A stretch of DNA of 64,000 nt from Rhodospirillaceae bacterium MC! (lineage in GTDB: Bacteria > Pseudomonadota > Alphaproteobacteria > MC1). Made by a program: the position numbers and the translations under genes. The DNA lies in the NCBI GenBank assembly GCA_002632265.1, contig NQOV01000005.1, forward strand, positions 212,234 through 276,233, read 5' to 3'. Below, in pieces: positions 53,478 to 62,502 of the stretch. How positions within the stretch are numbered: the first letter of the stretch is position 1; each line of letters starts with the position of its first letter. The notes under the pieces were generated by a model, which saw only the letters and a list, made by a program, of their open reading frames with translations, was not told where the DNA came from and did no database searches.

Positions 53478-54494
53478 CTAGCTAAATTTGATCATAGATT
53501 TCATTCTATTACCGTCATTATTCACAAGATCGTTGAATGCTTGCACAGCGTCTTCTTTCTCGTAAATATCTGTAACCAGTGAATCAATTTCAACTTTACC
53601 TGATGCTATGATCTCGATAACTTCTTCAAAATCTGATTTTAAAGAATTACGAGAGCCGAACATATTAAGTTCTTTTTTCAATAGTACAGAATGATTGAAT
53701 GTTGCTTCAGCCTTACCATTTCCGATCAAAATGATATTCGCTCCAAAGGCAGAATGCTCAATTGCTGATAGGAATGTTGAAGAATGGCCCACTGCTTCGA
53801 TACAAACATCAAAGCCATTACCATTTGTAATTTCTTCAACTTTTTTGTAAACATCATCCACCTTAGGATTAATAACGCCAGACGCTCCTTTTTCCATAGC
53901 TACTTCTAATCTTTTAGGGATCATATCTGTAACGTAAACTTCTGCTCCCTTTAATTTAGCCGAAATTAAAGCAAAGATACCAATGGCCCCGCCACCGATA
54001 ACCAAGACTTTATCGCCCTTTTTAACTGTACCCCTATTAACCGCATGATAGCTTATGGTAAAAGGTTCTACTAACGCCAATTGTTTCGGTGTTAGTTTGT
54101 TATTTTTATAGATTCGGTCAATGGGCATAACCACATATTCAGCAAAACCGCCATCCCTTTGTACACCCATGGTTTCATTGCTAGTACAAGCATTGACAAT
54201 ACCACGTTTACAAGAGTAACATTTACCACAATTGAAATAAGGGTTGGCTGTAACCACATCGCCCACTGCTAAACCTAGTTTATTGTCGTCAATTTCTGCT
54301 ATCTCTGCCGAAAATTCATGACCTGGGATTCGTGGATAAGATGTGAATGGCTGATCGCCTATAAATGTTTTCACATCTGCTCCACATATGCCTCCAAATT
54401 TTATCTTAAGTAAAGCCTCACCAGATTTTCGCACTGGTTTATCAACTTCAATTACCGCTATTTTGTTTGGTTCTTCTACGTGAACTACTTTCAT
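53478..54494 (-). CDS. Zinc alcohol dehydrogenase, probable L-galactonate 5-dehydrogenase (LgoD-like)
   Basis: A 338-aa medium-chain dehydrogenase. Catalytic zinc region GGICGADVKTFIGD and GHEFSAEI, structural zinc cysteines in NPYFNCGKCYSCKRGIVNAC, and the nucleotide-binding VLVIGGGAIGIFALISAKLKGA are visible. E. coli LgoD (YjjN) oxidises L-galactonate to D-tagaturonate, which is the substrate of UxaB, encoded next in this operon. The pathway assignment comes from this context; a related polyol dehydrogenase is the alternative. It is first in the operon, divergent from a GntR regulator. Confidence 0.8.
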   Translation of the reverse strand: MKVVHVEEPNKIAVIEVDKPVRKSGEALLKIKFGGICGADVKTFIGDQPFTSYPRIPGHEFSAEIAEIDDNKLGLAVGDVVTANPYFNCGKCYSCKRGIVNACTSNETMGVQRDGGFAEYVVMPIDRIYKNNKLTPKQLALVEPFTISYHAVNRGTVKKGDKVLVIGGGAIGIFALISAKLKGAEVYVTDMIPKRLEVAMEKGASGVINPKVDDVYKKVEEITNGNGFDVCIEAVGHSSTFLSAIEHSAFGANIILIGNGKAEATFNHSVLLKKELNMFGSRNSLKSDFEEVIEIIASGKVEIDSLVTDIYEKEDAVQAFNDLVNNDGNRMKSMIKFS

Positions 54495-54844
54495 TTTGAC
54501 TCTCCATTATAGATTCGTTTTTTTATTTAATATATGTAAATAAGTATTTTTATACATAGATATATGTATACTCATTAATCAGTATATGCTTATCTTATCA
54601 TAATGTCAAGAATAATATTTATTTTACGTGTAAATATTTTTAATGCAATTATCTTTTGTGTTTTTGAAAAAAATATGTTATAATATATTTGTAGTATTTC
54701 AATTGCGTACTTAAATACTAAACTTTGCATACAGTATACTTGATTTTGATTTCTTCATTATCTTACACTTATTTAAAGTAATTTAGATATTTAAGTGAAC
54801 AATTGATCCCCATAAATATAACAATAAATACGAGGAAGCTAAGT
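54495..54844. promoter_or_regulatory. Divergent control region of the hexonate operon
   Basis: About 350 bp between the lgoD-like gene and the GntR gene. GTATAC motifs inside inverted repeats occur at 54566-54571 (ATATGTATACT ... CAGTATATG) and 54734-54739 (ACAGTATACTT). FCD-type GntR regulators commonly bind short palindromes of this size, so these are candidate operators. A TATAAT-like box for the plus strand lies near 54679-54684. Confidence 0.5.
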
Positions 54845-55465
54845 ATGAAAAATAACATATACGAAACCCTAAAAGAAGATATTATCACATGTCAATATCA
54901 GCCTAAACAAATTCTTGAAGAGAAATTTTTAACGGAAAAATATAATGTAAGTAGAACGCCAATCCGTGAAATCATGAATACTTTGAAGCAGGAAGGCTGG
55001 TTAGAATCCAACGATAATAAAAAAGGTCTTAGAGTATCGCAAATAAATTTAAAAGGTATCAAAGATCTTTTCCAACTAAGATATGAGCTAGAACCTTTAA
55101 TTTTAAAGCTATCATTTGACAATCTTGATAGAAAAGAATTTCTTAAGTTAAAAAATAACACAATCAAATATAGAGATTTAAAAAAGCTATCGAAATTAGT
55201 TGAGCAAGATACCATACTACACAACCACATCTTAAACGCATCTCGCAATGAAATAGCAATAAAATTTCTTAATAATATCATGGATCAGATCAGACGAATC
55301 AGATATCTAACCCATGAAAATGAAGAAGAAACGTTACATTCTGCCAACGATCATCTACAAATTATAGAATGTGTTTTAAATGATGATCTAGAAAAAGCTC
55401 AAGAGATCTTGAAGTCGCACATTGATCGCAATCAGGTGTATACCATACGAAACATGATCCTATAA
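54845..55465 (+). CDS. GntR-family regulator with FCD domain
   Basis: A 206-aa transcription factor: N-terminal winged helix (IYETLKEDIITCQYQPKQIL, EKFLTEKYNVSRTPIREIMNTLKQEGWL) and a C-terminal all-helical FCD ligand-binding domain (LFQLRYELEPLIL, EQDTILHNHILNAS, ANDHLQIIECVLNDDLEKAQEILKSHI). Start 54845 is chosen because GAGGAAG precedes it; an in-frame ATG at 54803 lacks a site. Divergent from the lgoD-uxaBA genes, it is the likely local repressor responding to a hexonate or hexuronate intermediate. Confidence 0.9.
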   Translation: MKNNIYETLKEDIITCQYQPKQILEEKFLTEKYNVSRTPIREIMNTLKQEGWLESNDNKKGLRVSQINLKGIKDLFQLRYELEPLILKLSFDNLDRKEFLKLKNNTIKYRDLKKLSKLVEQDTILHNHILNASRNEIAIKFLNNIMDQIRRIRYLTHENEEETLHSANDHLQIIECVLNDDLEKAQEILKSHIDRNQVYTIRNMIL

Positions 55466-55468
55466 GAT

Positions 55469-55522
55469 ACTAAATGGCTGTAAAAAAGCATTCATTCTTG
55501 CAGTTTTTAGCCATTTATTATA
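55469..55522 (+). terminator. Probable terminator after the GntR gene
   Basis: ATGGCT-GTAAAAA and TTTTT-AGCCAT form an imperfect stem around AGCATTCATTCTTGCAG, followed by TTATT. It lies before the convergent PHP gene. Confidence 0.55.
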
Positions 55523-55551
55523 GTGATGTGTATACTTCTATCCTGTAAAAT

Positions 55552-56403
55552 CTATAGTTTATGATGTATAGGTTGATGATCTTTATAGGTGCATAGACTT
55601 GTAAAGCCGTGGGATTTTGCATAATCAATTGTGAGCTTGCGATTGGAATCGGCAAACTGGTCAATTCTATGGCTATCGCTCCCATATGTTAAAATTTCTC
55701 CGCCTAAGTCCTTATATAATGCCATTATTTGGGGTATTGGGTGGGGATAGTTTTTATCTGTTGAAGTTATCAACTTGGTATTAAGCTCAAGACCTTTGCC
55801 ATTTTGAATGGTAATTTCTAGGGTTTCGGCGATAATGTCTTTAAATTTGGGAAAATCAAGTGTTTTATATTCATCAGTCGGCCCATATCTTAAAATAAAA
55901 TCAAAATGTGATAAGACATCCACTTCCTTAATCATCGCCTTGACCGAATCTCTCATGGTAGTAAAATACATGTTATGAACTGTAAAAGGATCATGCTGAT
56001 AAATATCATCAACCTGCATATTCCACGGATTATGGATAGAACCTAAAATAAAATCGTATTTGCTTTCTTTTGCTATAGTTTCAAAATAATCCATGCACTC
56101 AACATTTAAACCTAGCTCTATTCCATGCTTAATCACAAGCTTTCCCTTATATTTTTCATTTAGCATGTGAATTTCTTCTGCCTCATTCTGATAATCTTCC
56201 ATGGTGTAAGCTGGCACGTCATATTCTGTCTGCCAATCTAGTTTTGCAGTTTTAAAATTTGCAGGATATAAATCATTGTGATTGGTAAATGTGATTTCTT
56301 GGTAAGAATTTTCTATGGCCTTTAACACGTATGTTTCGGGCTTTTCCTTACTATCAAATGAGTAATTTGTGTGGATATGATTGTCAAATAGAATATTGTC
56401 CAT
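55552..56403 (-). CDS. PHP-family phosphoesterase, second paralogue
   Basis: A 283-aa protein with the same metal motifs as the gene at 41334: DNHIHTNYSFDS, TNHNDLY, KHGIELGLN, GSIHNPWN, SHFDF and GSDSH. One ligand region reads TNHND rather than TDHNE. Many stretches are close to the 41334 protein (for example GLELNTKL versus GIEINRAL), so a duplication or two acquisitions of a histidinol-phosphatase-like family is likely. It follows ribF by 30 bp on the same strand. Confidence 0.82.
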   Translation of the reverse strand: MDNILFDNHIHTNYSFDSKEKPETYVLKAIENSYQEITFTNHNDLYPANFKTAKLDWQTEYDVPAYTMEDYQNEAEEIHMLNEKYKGKLVIKHGIELGLNVECMDYFETIAKESKYDFILGSIHNPWNMQVDDIYQHDPFTVHNMYFTTMRDSVKAMIKEVDVLSHFDFILRYGPTDEYKTLDFPKFKDIIAETLEITIQNGKGLELNTKLITSTDKNYPHPIPQIMALYKDLGGEILTYGSDSHRIDQFADSNRKLTIDYAKSHGFTSLCTYKDHQPIHHKL

Positions 56404-56433
56404 GATGTTTTTTTCTTTTCCTTTGGGGTTTGC

Positions 56434-57381
56434 TTAAGTTTGATTAAGTGATACAAGTATATTTTTAGCTGTGATTTTGTCTGCTTCTATGGCTTGTTTT
56501 AACTCATCAAGAGAGTTGAATTTTTTCTCATCTCGTATGAAGCGTATGAAACGAATGGCCACACGTTTATCATATACATCACGCTCAAAGTTGAAAATAT
56601 TGGTTTCAATCAAAGGTTTATTTAACTTGAATGTGGGACGCAAGCCAACATTTGCCATACCATAATATATCTGCTCTTCATTTAAGAATTGCACTTCAAC
56701 CAAATAAACGCCGAATTTGAGATCTGTATATTTACCAAGTAAAATATTAATTGTGGGGAAGTTTATTGTACGCCCACGTTTATCGCCATGTTTTACACGC
56801 CCTAGAACTTCAAAATATTTACCTGTATATTCTTTGACCTTTTCAGGCTCTTTATTGGTTAAAAATAATCGCATGTTAGTGGAAGAATATTTGCTTTTAT
56901 TTTCATTATCCATAAGTAAATCAACTACACATACCTTAATGTTATACTTTAAGGATTCGCCAATTAAAACATCCACGTTACCACTACGATTTTTTGCGAA
57001 TCTGTAATCCTTGCCGACTACAATATATTCCATATGCGGATTAGATTCTACTATTTTTTTTACGAATTCTTCAGCGGAAAGATTGGCAAAATCTTTATTA
57101 AACCTAGCAATGGAAACAAAAGCTCCACCATTTTCCTTAATTGTTTGGATCTTCTGACGTAAGCTCGCAAGAAGTGTATTCTTACTATTTTCATGAATCA
57201 CATTATAAGTATGAGGATGAAAGGTAAAGATTCCCCAATTTATATTGCCATTCTTCGCAATTTCACAAGCCTTATCAAAAAGGATTTTATGCCCTTTATG
57301 GATACCGTCAAAATTACCTAGAAGTAGAATTTTATTATTAGTAAGTGGTTGATCTGTAAAATTAAAGTTTTTTATCAGCAC
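56434..57381 (-). CDS. ribF: Bifunctional riboflavin kinase / FAD synthetase
   Basis: A 315-aa enzyme making FMN and FAD from riboflavin. The N-terminal adenylyltransferase domain has LLGNFDGIHKGHKILF, TFHPH and VVGKDYRFAKNRSGNVDVL; the C-terminal kinase domain has GRVKHGDKRGRTINFPTINI and GVYLVEV. Length is standard. It lies between an uncharacterised gene (26 bp upstream) and the PHP gene (30 bp downstream), all on the minus strand. Confidence 0.94.
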   Translation of the reverse strand: MLIKNFNFTDQPLTNNKILLLGNFDGIHKGHKILFDKACEIAKNGNINWGIFTFHPHTYNVIHENSKNTLLASLRQKIQTIKENGGAFVSIARFNKDFANLSAEEFVKKIVESNPHMEYIVVGKDYRFAKNRSGNVDVLIGESLKYNIKVCVVDLLMDNENKSKYSSTNMRLFLTNKEPEKVKEYTGKYFEVLGRVKHGDKRGRTINFPTINILLGKYTDLKFGVYLVEVQFLNEEQIYYGMANVGLRPTFKLNKPLIETNIFNFERDVYDKRVAIRFIRFIRDEKKFNSLDELKQAIEADKITAKNILVSLNQT

Positions 57382-57407
57382 AATTTTATTTCCATATTAC
57401 ATCAATA

Positions 57408-58919
57408 TTAGCTATTGACATTATATTTACCCGCAAGAACTTCTTTTAATAACCCAGGTATCTGCTCTTTAGTTGGCTCATGAGTGCCAAATGCTGCTTG
57501 GAACACTCCAGTTTCTTTTAACATTTTAAGAATCACATCGTTAATTTTTTTACTAAATTCCGGTCCTCTATGATGATGAAATTTAGCTTTTTTAAGTTTA
57601 CTAGCTAATTTTAATAAAATATTGGTTCTCGATTGAGTAGATAGCTTTTCGAATACTAAATCCTTATAGTTTTTTACAGGAGTTAACACTTGATACATGT
57701 GTCTTGTGATGTCTGGCAATTGTTGAGATCCTGTAGGAGATACAGTCAGATCAGTTAATAAATTGATCATAGCGAGAGTTGAAGGCATAACGTTTAATAA
57801 AACAGATATGGCTGCATCGATACTTCCACGAATCGCATCTAAGTTTGTTAGATTCGACGCACGTTGCAATAAAATTTCAGATGTTAACATGGAATTAATA
57901 ATAGTCCCGTCAGGTTTAACCAACAATTCTACAATTTTAGTTAACATATGGATTTCAATATCTTTTTTCCCGTTTTGGGTTAATTGATCGGCCTTACGTA
58001 ACTCTCTTAATGTGGCAAGTAAAAAGCTTAAACGAGATGAATTAAAATCCCCTTCGCCCATAATTTCCGCTAGATCCTTTAAGGAAGTATTCATGGATTC
58101 GGTAGGTGTAAAATCGTTACGACAGATTTTTAAGAATAAAAATGCTCTAGTTCCAGAATCAGGTAAACTATCGGTAAACTGTTTAATCAATTGATCCCAA
58201 GACAATAATTCACTAAAAATTCTATCGAAGAATTTTTCTGCTCCAGGCAGGGTCTTGTAATCCTTATAGGCTTGAATGTAGTACAATAATTTATCTAGCC
58301 AATTGTCGATTGTAGTAGATTCGAAAGAAAATCCTGTTAGAAGTCTAGACTGTTGATCCGTATTGGTTAGATCTGTAACGGAGCTTTTCACATCTGCAAT
58401 ACTATCTAGTTCATCGGTTAAAGTGGCCGTATATCTGGTCATATCCTGCATAAGGCCGTATATTTCCATTTTACGCCCTGCGATTAAATTATCCGCTGAT
58501 GATTGGATTTTTGCCAAATGATCAATGGCACTTTCTAGCAATGACGAGTTACTCGCAAGGCTACTTAATAGGCGTTGGCTGTGATAAAGTTCATAAGTTA
58601 ATGCGGTCTTTTTTGAAAGAAAAGAAGACAACAATTGACGTACCGCTTTATGTGCAACATCAGCGAAAATATCTTCTCTTGTTTTACAAACCTTAGACGT
58701 TCTAATTTTTACGATACCAGACGGTGCATGCTCCAATTCTTGATCATACACCACTACTTCCGCTTTTGTTTCCAGTGAAACACGTACTATAATTAGCCTT
58801 GTTTTTAGATTTTTAGCTAGATAGTCCTTAGCTTCATCTAGAGTTTCAAATGAATCTATATTTCCCCACACATTATCTTCTTTAATGCGAACGTCATATC
58901 TTCTTTGTGTATCTGTCAT
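57408..58919 (-). CDS. Uncharacterised 503-aa helical protein
   Basis: I do not recognise this family. From the ATG at 58919 (an upstream TTG at 58931 is the alternative), residues 7-50 (RYDVRIKEDNVWGNIDSFET to LIIVRVSLET) form a small module reminiscent of the start of the membrane protein at 46758 (RYEVLTSDDGNTWQL). The rest is predominantly helical, with repeated Leu/Ser-rich stretches (ALTYELYHSQRLLSSLASNSSLLESAIDHL) and no membrane helix or signal peptide. It precedes ribF by 26 bp. A cytoplasmic scaffold or chemotaxis/stress-related role is possible but unsupported. Confidence 0.7.
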   Translation of the reverse strand: MTDTQRRYDVRIKEDNVWGNIDSFETLDEAKDYLAKNLKTRLIIVRVSLETKAEVVVYDQELEHAPSGIVKIRTSKVCKTREDIFADVAHKAVRQLLSSFLSKKTALTYELYHSQRLLSSLASNSSLLESAIDHLAKIQSSADNLIAGRKMEIYGLMQDMTRYTATLTDELDSIADVKSSVTDLTNTDQQSRLLTGFSFESTTIDNWLDKLLYYIQAYKDYKTLPGAEKFFDRIFSELLSWDQLIKQFTDSLPDSGTRAFLFLKICRNDFTPTESMNTSLKDLAEIMGEGDFNSSRLSFLLATLRELRKADQLTQNGKKDIEIHMLTKIVELLVKPDGTIINSMLTSEILLQRASNLTNLDAIRGSIDAAISVLLNVMPSTLAMINLLTDLTVSPTGSQQLPDITRHMYQVLTPVKNYKDLVFEKLSTQSRTNILLKLASKLKKAKFHHHRGPEFSKKINDVILKMLKETGVFQAAFGTHEPTKEQIPGLLKEVLAGKYNVNS

Positions 58920-59317
58920 AATATCTTTCAACTACCTTTCTTTAATCTTTTAAATGTAAAGTATTTACAATATACAACATATATATGGAAAATGCAACAA
59001 ATAAATGAATTAATCATAAAAGAATATTATTTTTACTTGCTTTATTTTTGATATTCTTAAGTATGAAAAACACGACCATAATAAAAACTGTTGAAATATC
59101 AAGACCTTAAATTATAACGAATCAGAAAACAAAATATATTAAAAAATAATAAAACAATCACAAAAATAACATAAAAATTAAATAATTTAAGTTAGCATAT
59201 TCTCTATTAATACTCTCATTAACACTTTTTTAATACTTATTGTTCTTATTAACACTGTAAAGTAACTAAAAACAATCTCAACTCCTTATATCACGATCCG
59301 CAGGATTAGCCCATTTA
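58920..59317. other. AT-rich intergenic region
   Basis: About 400 bp without a gene of useful length; the only open stretch is 15 codons at 59062. Long A/T runs and no clear terminator or palindrome were found. Confidence 0.5.
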
Positions 59318-60070
59318 TCACGATCCATATTGAGACGGCTCTTTTTCGGATTCGGTATATACATAGTCATCATTTAGGATAAATTTATGTCCGAACATTG
59401 TGATATTTAGGGGATAGTTTTTACTTTTGCCTACGGCTTTGTAGCGTAGTTCAAATTCTTCTTTTGAGCAATTTCTTGGGACGTGGCAGAGTTTGATTAG
59501 AGATCTTGCGGTTGTGCGGGGTTTATCGGCCCATGTTAGGGTATCGGATATGGCTAGGACTTCGCTTGGGCTTACCATGGCGGTTATGGTTTGCCTTACT
59601 ATATTTAAGACTGATTGAAGGCTATACATATCTAGCAGGCTACGAGTCGCTCCTTCGGGGATTGGGAAATATTCGGCGGTGATTATGTGGCCAGAATCCA
59701 CTTTTTTATCGACTATGTGTAAGGTTGTGCCGAACTTTTTGGCTTTATCGTATAAGGCCCATGCACTGGGATATCGCCCAGGATATTCAGGGGGACCTGG
59801 ATGGATATTATAGGGGGTACGCTCTAAATTATCGATAATATCGGCAGGGATTATCACATCGGTACATATGGCGATCACTTGTGCCTCGTAATGGGTGAAT
59901 TCGCATATTTTATACAAATCATCCAGAGTCCAAACTTTGTATATGATATTTTTTAATCCGACAATACGAATTTCTTTTTCTACGCCGAGATCATTGCTAC
60001 CATGTTGAACTAGGATGATATCTATACTTGAACTTGCTTCTCTTTTTCTGTGAAATATTTTTTGTAACAT
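59318..60070 (-). CDS. Formyltransferase-like protein
   Basis: A 250-aa protein with the core of N10-formyl-tetrahydrofolate-dependent transferases: NIHPGPPEYPGRYPSAWALY carries the N-H active-site pair, and TTLHIVDKKVDSGHII carries the conserved Asp. It lacks the second domain of methionyl-tRNA formyltransferase and has a different C-terminus, so it more likely formylates an amino sugar or another amine. It starts 11 bp after the YibE/F gene on the same strand. The N-terminus IDIILVQHGSNDLG is unlike Fmt. Confidence 0.75.
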   Translation of the reverse strand: MLQKIFHRKREASSSIDIILVQHGSNDLGVEKEIRIVGLKNIIYKVWTLDDLYKICEFTHYEAQVIAICTDVIIPADIIDNLERTPYNIHPGPPEYPGRYPSAWALYDKAKKFGTTLHIVDKKVDSGHIITAEYFPIPEGATRSLLDMYSLQSVLNIVRQTITAMVSPSEVLAISDTLTWADKPRTTARSLIKLCHVPRNCSKEEFELRYKAVGKSKNYPLNITMFGHKFILNDDYVYTESEKEPSQYGS

Positions 60071-60081
60071 TTTTCTACTCT

Positions 60082-61314
60082 CTACTTATCTTCTATTGAA
60101 TTGTTTTCTATGGGTTTTACGATAAAATTCTTTTTCGGCAAGATCACACTTGCCACTAAGGCCGACGCTGGAGCTACTAAAATTAAGGCGATTGATCCTG
60201 CTAAAGTCTTTAATATTTCCGCTGATACGATCTTTAAATTTACTAAATGGATTAATTCTGTATGTCTTGCTCCAAACAGCACGAAAAGGGATATGAATCC
60301 GCCTGTATATGCCAGTAATAACGTGGTTGCCATTGTTCCCGTTACGCTTTTACCGACGTTGATACCAGATAAAAAAAGATTCTTCCGTGTGATATTTGGC
60401 GAATTCATAAGAACTTCATCCATGGATGTACAAACATCAACGGCAATATCAATGCACGCTCCAGAAGCTCCTATGATAACCGAAGCGAAAAATAGATCTT
60501 TCATATTGATAAAACTATATCCGCCAAAATATAAGGCTTGGGAATATGCTTGTTGCATGCCGTCCAAACGTAAGAGATTCCCCCATATGTAAGTAACTAA
60601 CAGAGCAATCACCAAGCCCAAAGATGTACCGATAAAAGCACTAATTCCCTTTTTATTGAATCCTGATACTAAAAAGACAATTAAAGCCGTAATTATCATA
60701 ATAAAAACTATCGTAAGTGGGATTATGGAGATCTTCGCTAAAATTGACGGCACATACAGACCTCCAATCAGCAAAACCACCCCAATAAAGGAAAATATAG
60801 CCTTTAAGCCGATCCACCCTGTGGATACTAAAAGTAAGATGAAAAATACACTAATCAAAATTGTTATCCACGGTAAGCGATAGTAAGATATGGCTAGGGA
60901 TTCACTTTGATCTTTAAATTTATTACTATCTATGACAATTTTATCGCCAACTTTAAATTGCTCATCAAATTCTAGATTGCCAAATAAAACATTTTTGACT
61001 TCTAAAGAATTATCCAAATTATTTTCCCCCTGTGGGAGCGTGATCAAGCTTTCTGTACCAAGATTAAATTGACCAACTACCGTAGTATCTTTACTATCTA
61101 TCCCCCCTATTTTATTCATGGTTAATGTTTCCTTTTCAAGAAATACGGGTGTTGATGTGGCGTTATCATCATCGATACTAACAACAGTGCTAACCTTGCC
61201 ATGAAGTGTAATATAATAACTCATACCAAACCAACATATTAATATAATAAACATCGTTAAGATAACTAAACCTAAACGAGAGAAAAAACTTGCGTTTTTC
61301 ATTCTAGCTATCAT
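60082..61314 (-). CDS. YibE/F-family membrane protein
   Basis: A 410-aa protein with an N-terminal membrane anchor (residues 13-33), an extracytoplasmic domain of about 120 residues and seven or so helices at the C-terminal half. Family motifs are IIGASGACIDIAVDVCTSMDEV and NVGKSVTGTMATTLLLAYTGG. The function of YibE/F is not established; transport is presumed. The 3' end adjoins the formyltransferase-like gene, an unusual pairing. Confidence 0.88.
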   Translation of the reverse strand: MIARMKNASFFSRLGLVILTMFIILICWFGMSYYITLHGKVSTVVSIDDDNATSTPVFLEKETLTMNKIGGIDSKDTTVVGQFNLGTESLITLPQGENNLDNSLEVKNVLFGNLEFDEQFKVGDKIVIDSNKFKDQSESLAISYYRLPWITILISVFFILLLVSTGWIGLKAIFSFIGVVLLIGGLYVPSILAKISIIPLTIVFIMIITALIVFLVSGFNKKGISAFIGTSLGLVIALLVTYIWGNLLRLDGMQQAYSQALYFGGYSFINMKDLFFASVIIGASGACIDIAVDVCTSMDEVLMNSPNITRKNLFLSGINVGKSVTGTMATTLLLAYTGGFISLFVLFGARHTELIHLVNLKIVSAEILKTLAGSIALILVAPASALVASVILPKKNFIVKPIENNSIEDK

Positions 61315-61492
61315 TATTGTATTGCTCCTCCTTTATTTTTGGCTCTTAAATTTTCGCTTTTAAATTTTCGATCATACAAGTATATCTTATAAAAGAAATT
61401 CATACAATAAAAAATTGCAAAGCCTAGAATTATATGTTATAACTAACCACATAATGATCTATCATGATAGAATTATATCGCAACCTACTAAA

Positions 61493-61544
61493 ATGAGATA
61501 AGTCGATGAGATAAGTCGATGAGATAAGTCGATGAGATAAGTCG
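61493..61544. repeat. 13-bp tandem repeat, four copies
   Basis: ATGAGATAAGTCG is repeated at 61493, 61506, 61519 and 61532, then decays to CTAAGATACGTGG. It lies between the divergent YibE/F and LysE-type genes, about 75 bp upstream of the latter. Confidence 0.9.
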
Positions 61545-61620
61545 CTAAGATACGTGGTTGAAATAAGTGGTGGTAAAAAAGTAATGCTTTTCATGCCTCT
61601 TAATATATTATAGGATGAAA

Positions 61621-62253
61621 ATGTTAACAATATACTTAAAAGGAATGTGGTTTTGTTTGGCTCTAATAGCAGCCATAGGACTACAAAATACTCATATTTT
61701 AAAAATGGGAATCAAAAAGAATCACGTTTTCATATGCTGTTTAATTTGCATAATAGGCGATGTTATCTTATTTGCCTCTGGTATCTTGTTAATCCCCAAT
61801 CTCACAATAAATTTTGATATCATAATTAAAATTTTAGTGATCGTTGGAGCTTTGTTTTTAGGATATTACTCCTATGATGCCTTTTATTCCGCTTTCAAAA
61901 AAAATGAAACCTTAAATATCGATAATCTAAGTGATAAAATCTCCCTAAAAAAAGCCGTGTTAACAACTTTAGCAGTAACATTTCTCAATCCCCACGCCAT
62001 GATCGATACACAGATTGTCGCAAGTTCCATTGCCACATCAATCGATTCTCAACATCGAATCCTTTTTTATTTGGGGACGATTTCTGGATCATTCATATGG
62101 TTTACAAGCTTGGGAATCGGAGCAAAACTCCTATCGCCACTATTTAAAAAACCTATTACGTGGAAAATTTTAGATTTTTTAATTGGAATTATAATGTTAT
62201 TTCTTTGTATTTCTTTAATTATATTTTTTCTCCAATACTTTAAATATATTTGA
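61621..62253 (+). CDS. LysE/ArgO-family amino-acid exporter
   Basis: A 210-aa membrane protein with six hydrophobic segments. GLQNTHILKMGIKKNHVF near the N-terminus and TFLNPHAMIDTQIV are the LysE/ArgO signature (AIGxQN and LNPHxxxDT). The family exports arginine or lysine. The ATG at 61621 is chosen because AGGA lies 5 bp before it; an ATG at 61615 is the alternative. No LysG/ArgP regulator gene is adjacent. Confidence 0.88.
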   Translation: MLTIYLKGMWFCLALIAAIGLQNTHILKMGIKKNHVFICCLICIIGDVILFASGILLIPNLTINFDIIIKILVIVGALFLGYYSYDAFYSAFKKNETLNIDNLSDKISLKKAVLTTLAVTFLNPHAMIDTQIVASSIATSIDSQHRILFYLGTISGSFIWFTSLGIGAKLLSPLFKKPITWKILDFLIGIIMLFLCISLIIFFLQYFKYI

Positions 62254-62452
62254 TAAAAAATGATAAATATCTAACACATTTATAAGATTGTAAAAAAAAT
62301 AATCATTTTCATTACTTTAAAAATATTAAAACAGTTAACAAAGGCTTTTTAATACTTAGATAATCCTTAACATATATATTATTATCACATTCAAGTTAAG
62401 AGAATCTTTTTTAACTTTAATAAATACGTAAACTATTTGTAAAACAACTGGT

Positions 62453-62466
62453 TTGACTAAAGTCAA
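62453..62466 (+). promoter_or_regulatory. FNR/ANR-type palindrome upstream of cheY
   Basis: TTGAC-TAAA-GTCAA has perfectly complementary half-sites and fits the FNR/ANR consensus (TTGAY-N4-RTCAA). Its centre lies about 78 bp upstream of the start expected from the promoter at 62503-62531. Confidence 0.65.
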
Positions 62467-62502
62467 TATGGAGTTTAAAACAGCCAAAAGAAAAAAAAGT
62501 TC

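Noticed and set aside
54898-55281. 127-codon open frame opposite the GntR gene
   Set aside because: Shadow of the regulator; the plus-strand protein has clear wHTH and FCD domains.
58920-59317. Small gene at 59062 (15 codons)
   Set aside because: Too short, no conserved features, and surrounded by random AT-rich sequence.
60101-60592. 163-codon open frame opposite the YibE/F gene
   Set aside because: Antisense shadow of membrane-helix codons; composition unlike a real protein.
61430-61630. 66-codon open frame with repeated LIDLS/STYL segments
   Set aside because: Generated by the 13-bp tandem repeat on the minus strand; no start site support.
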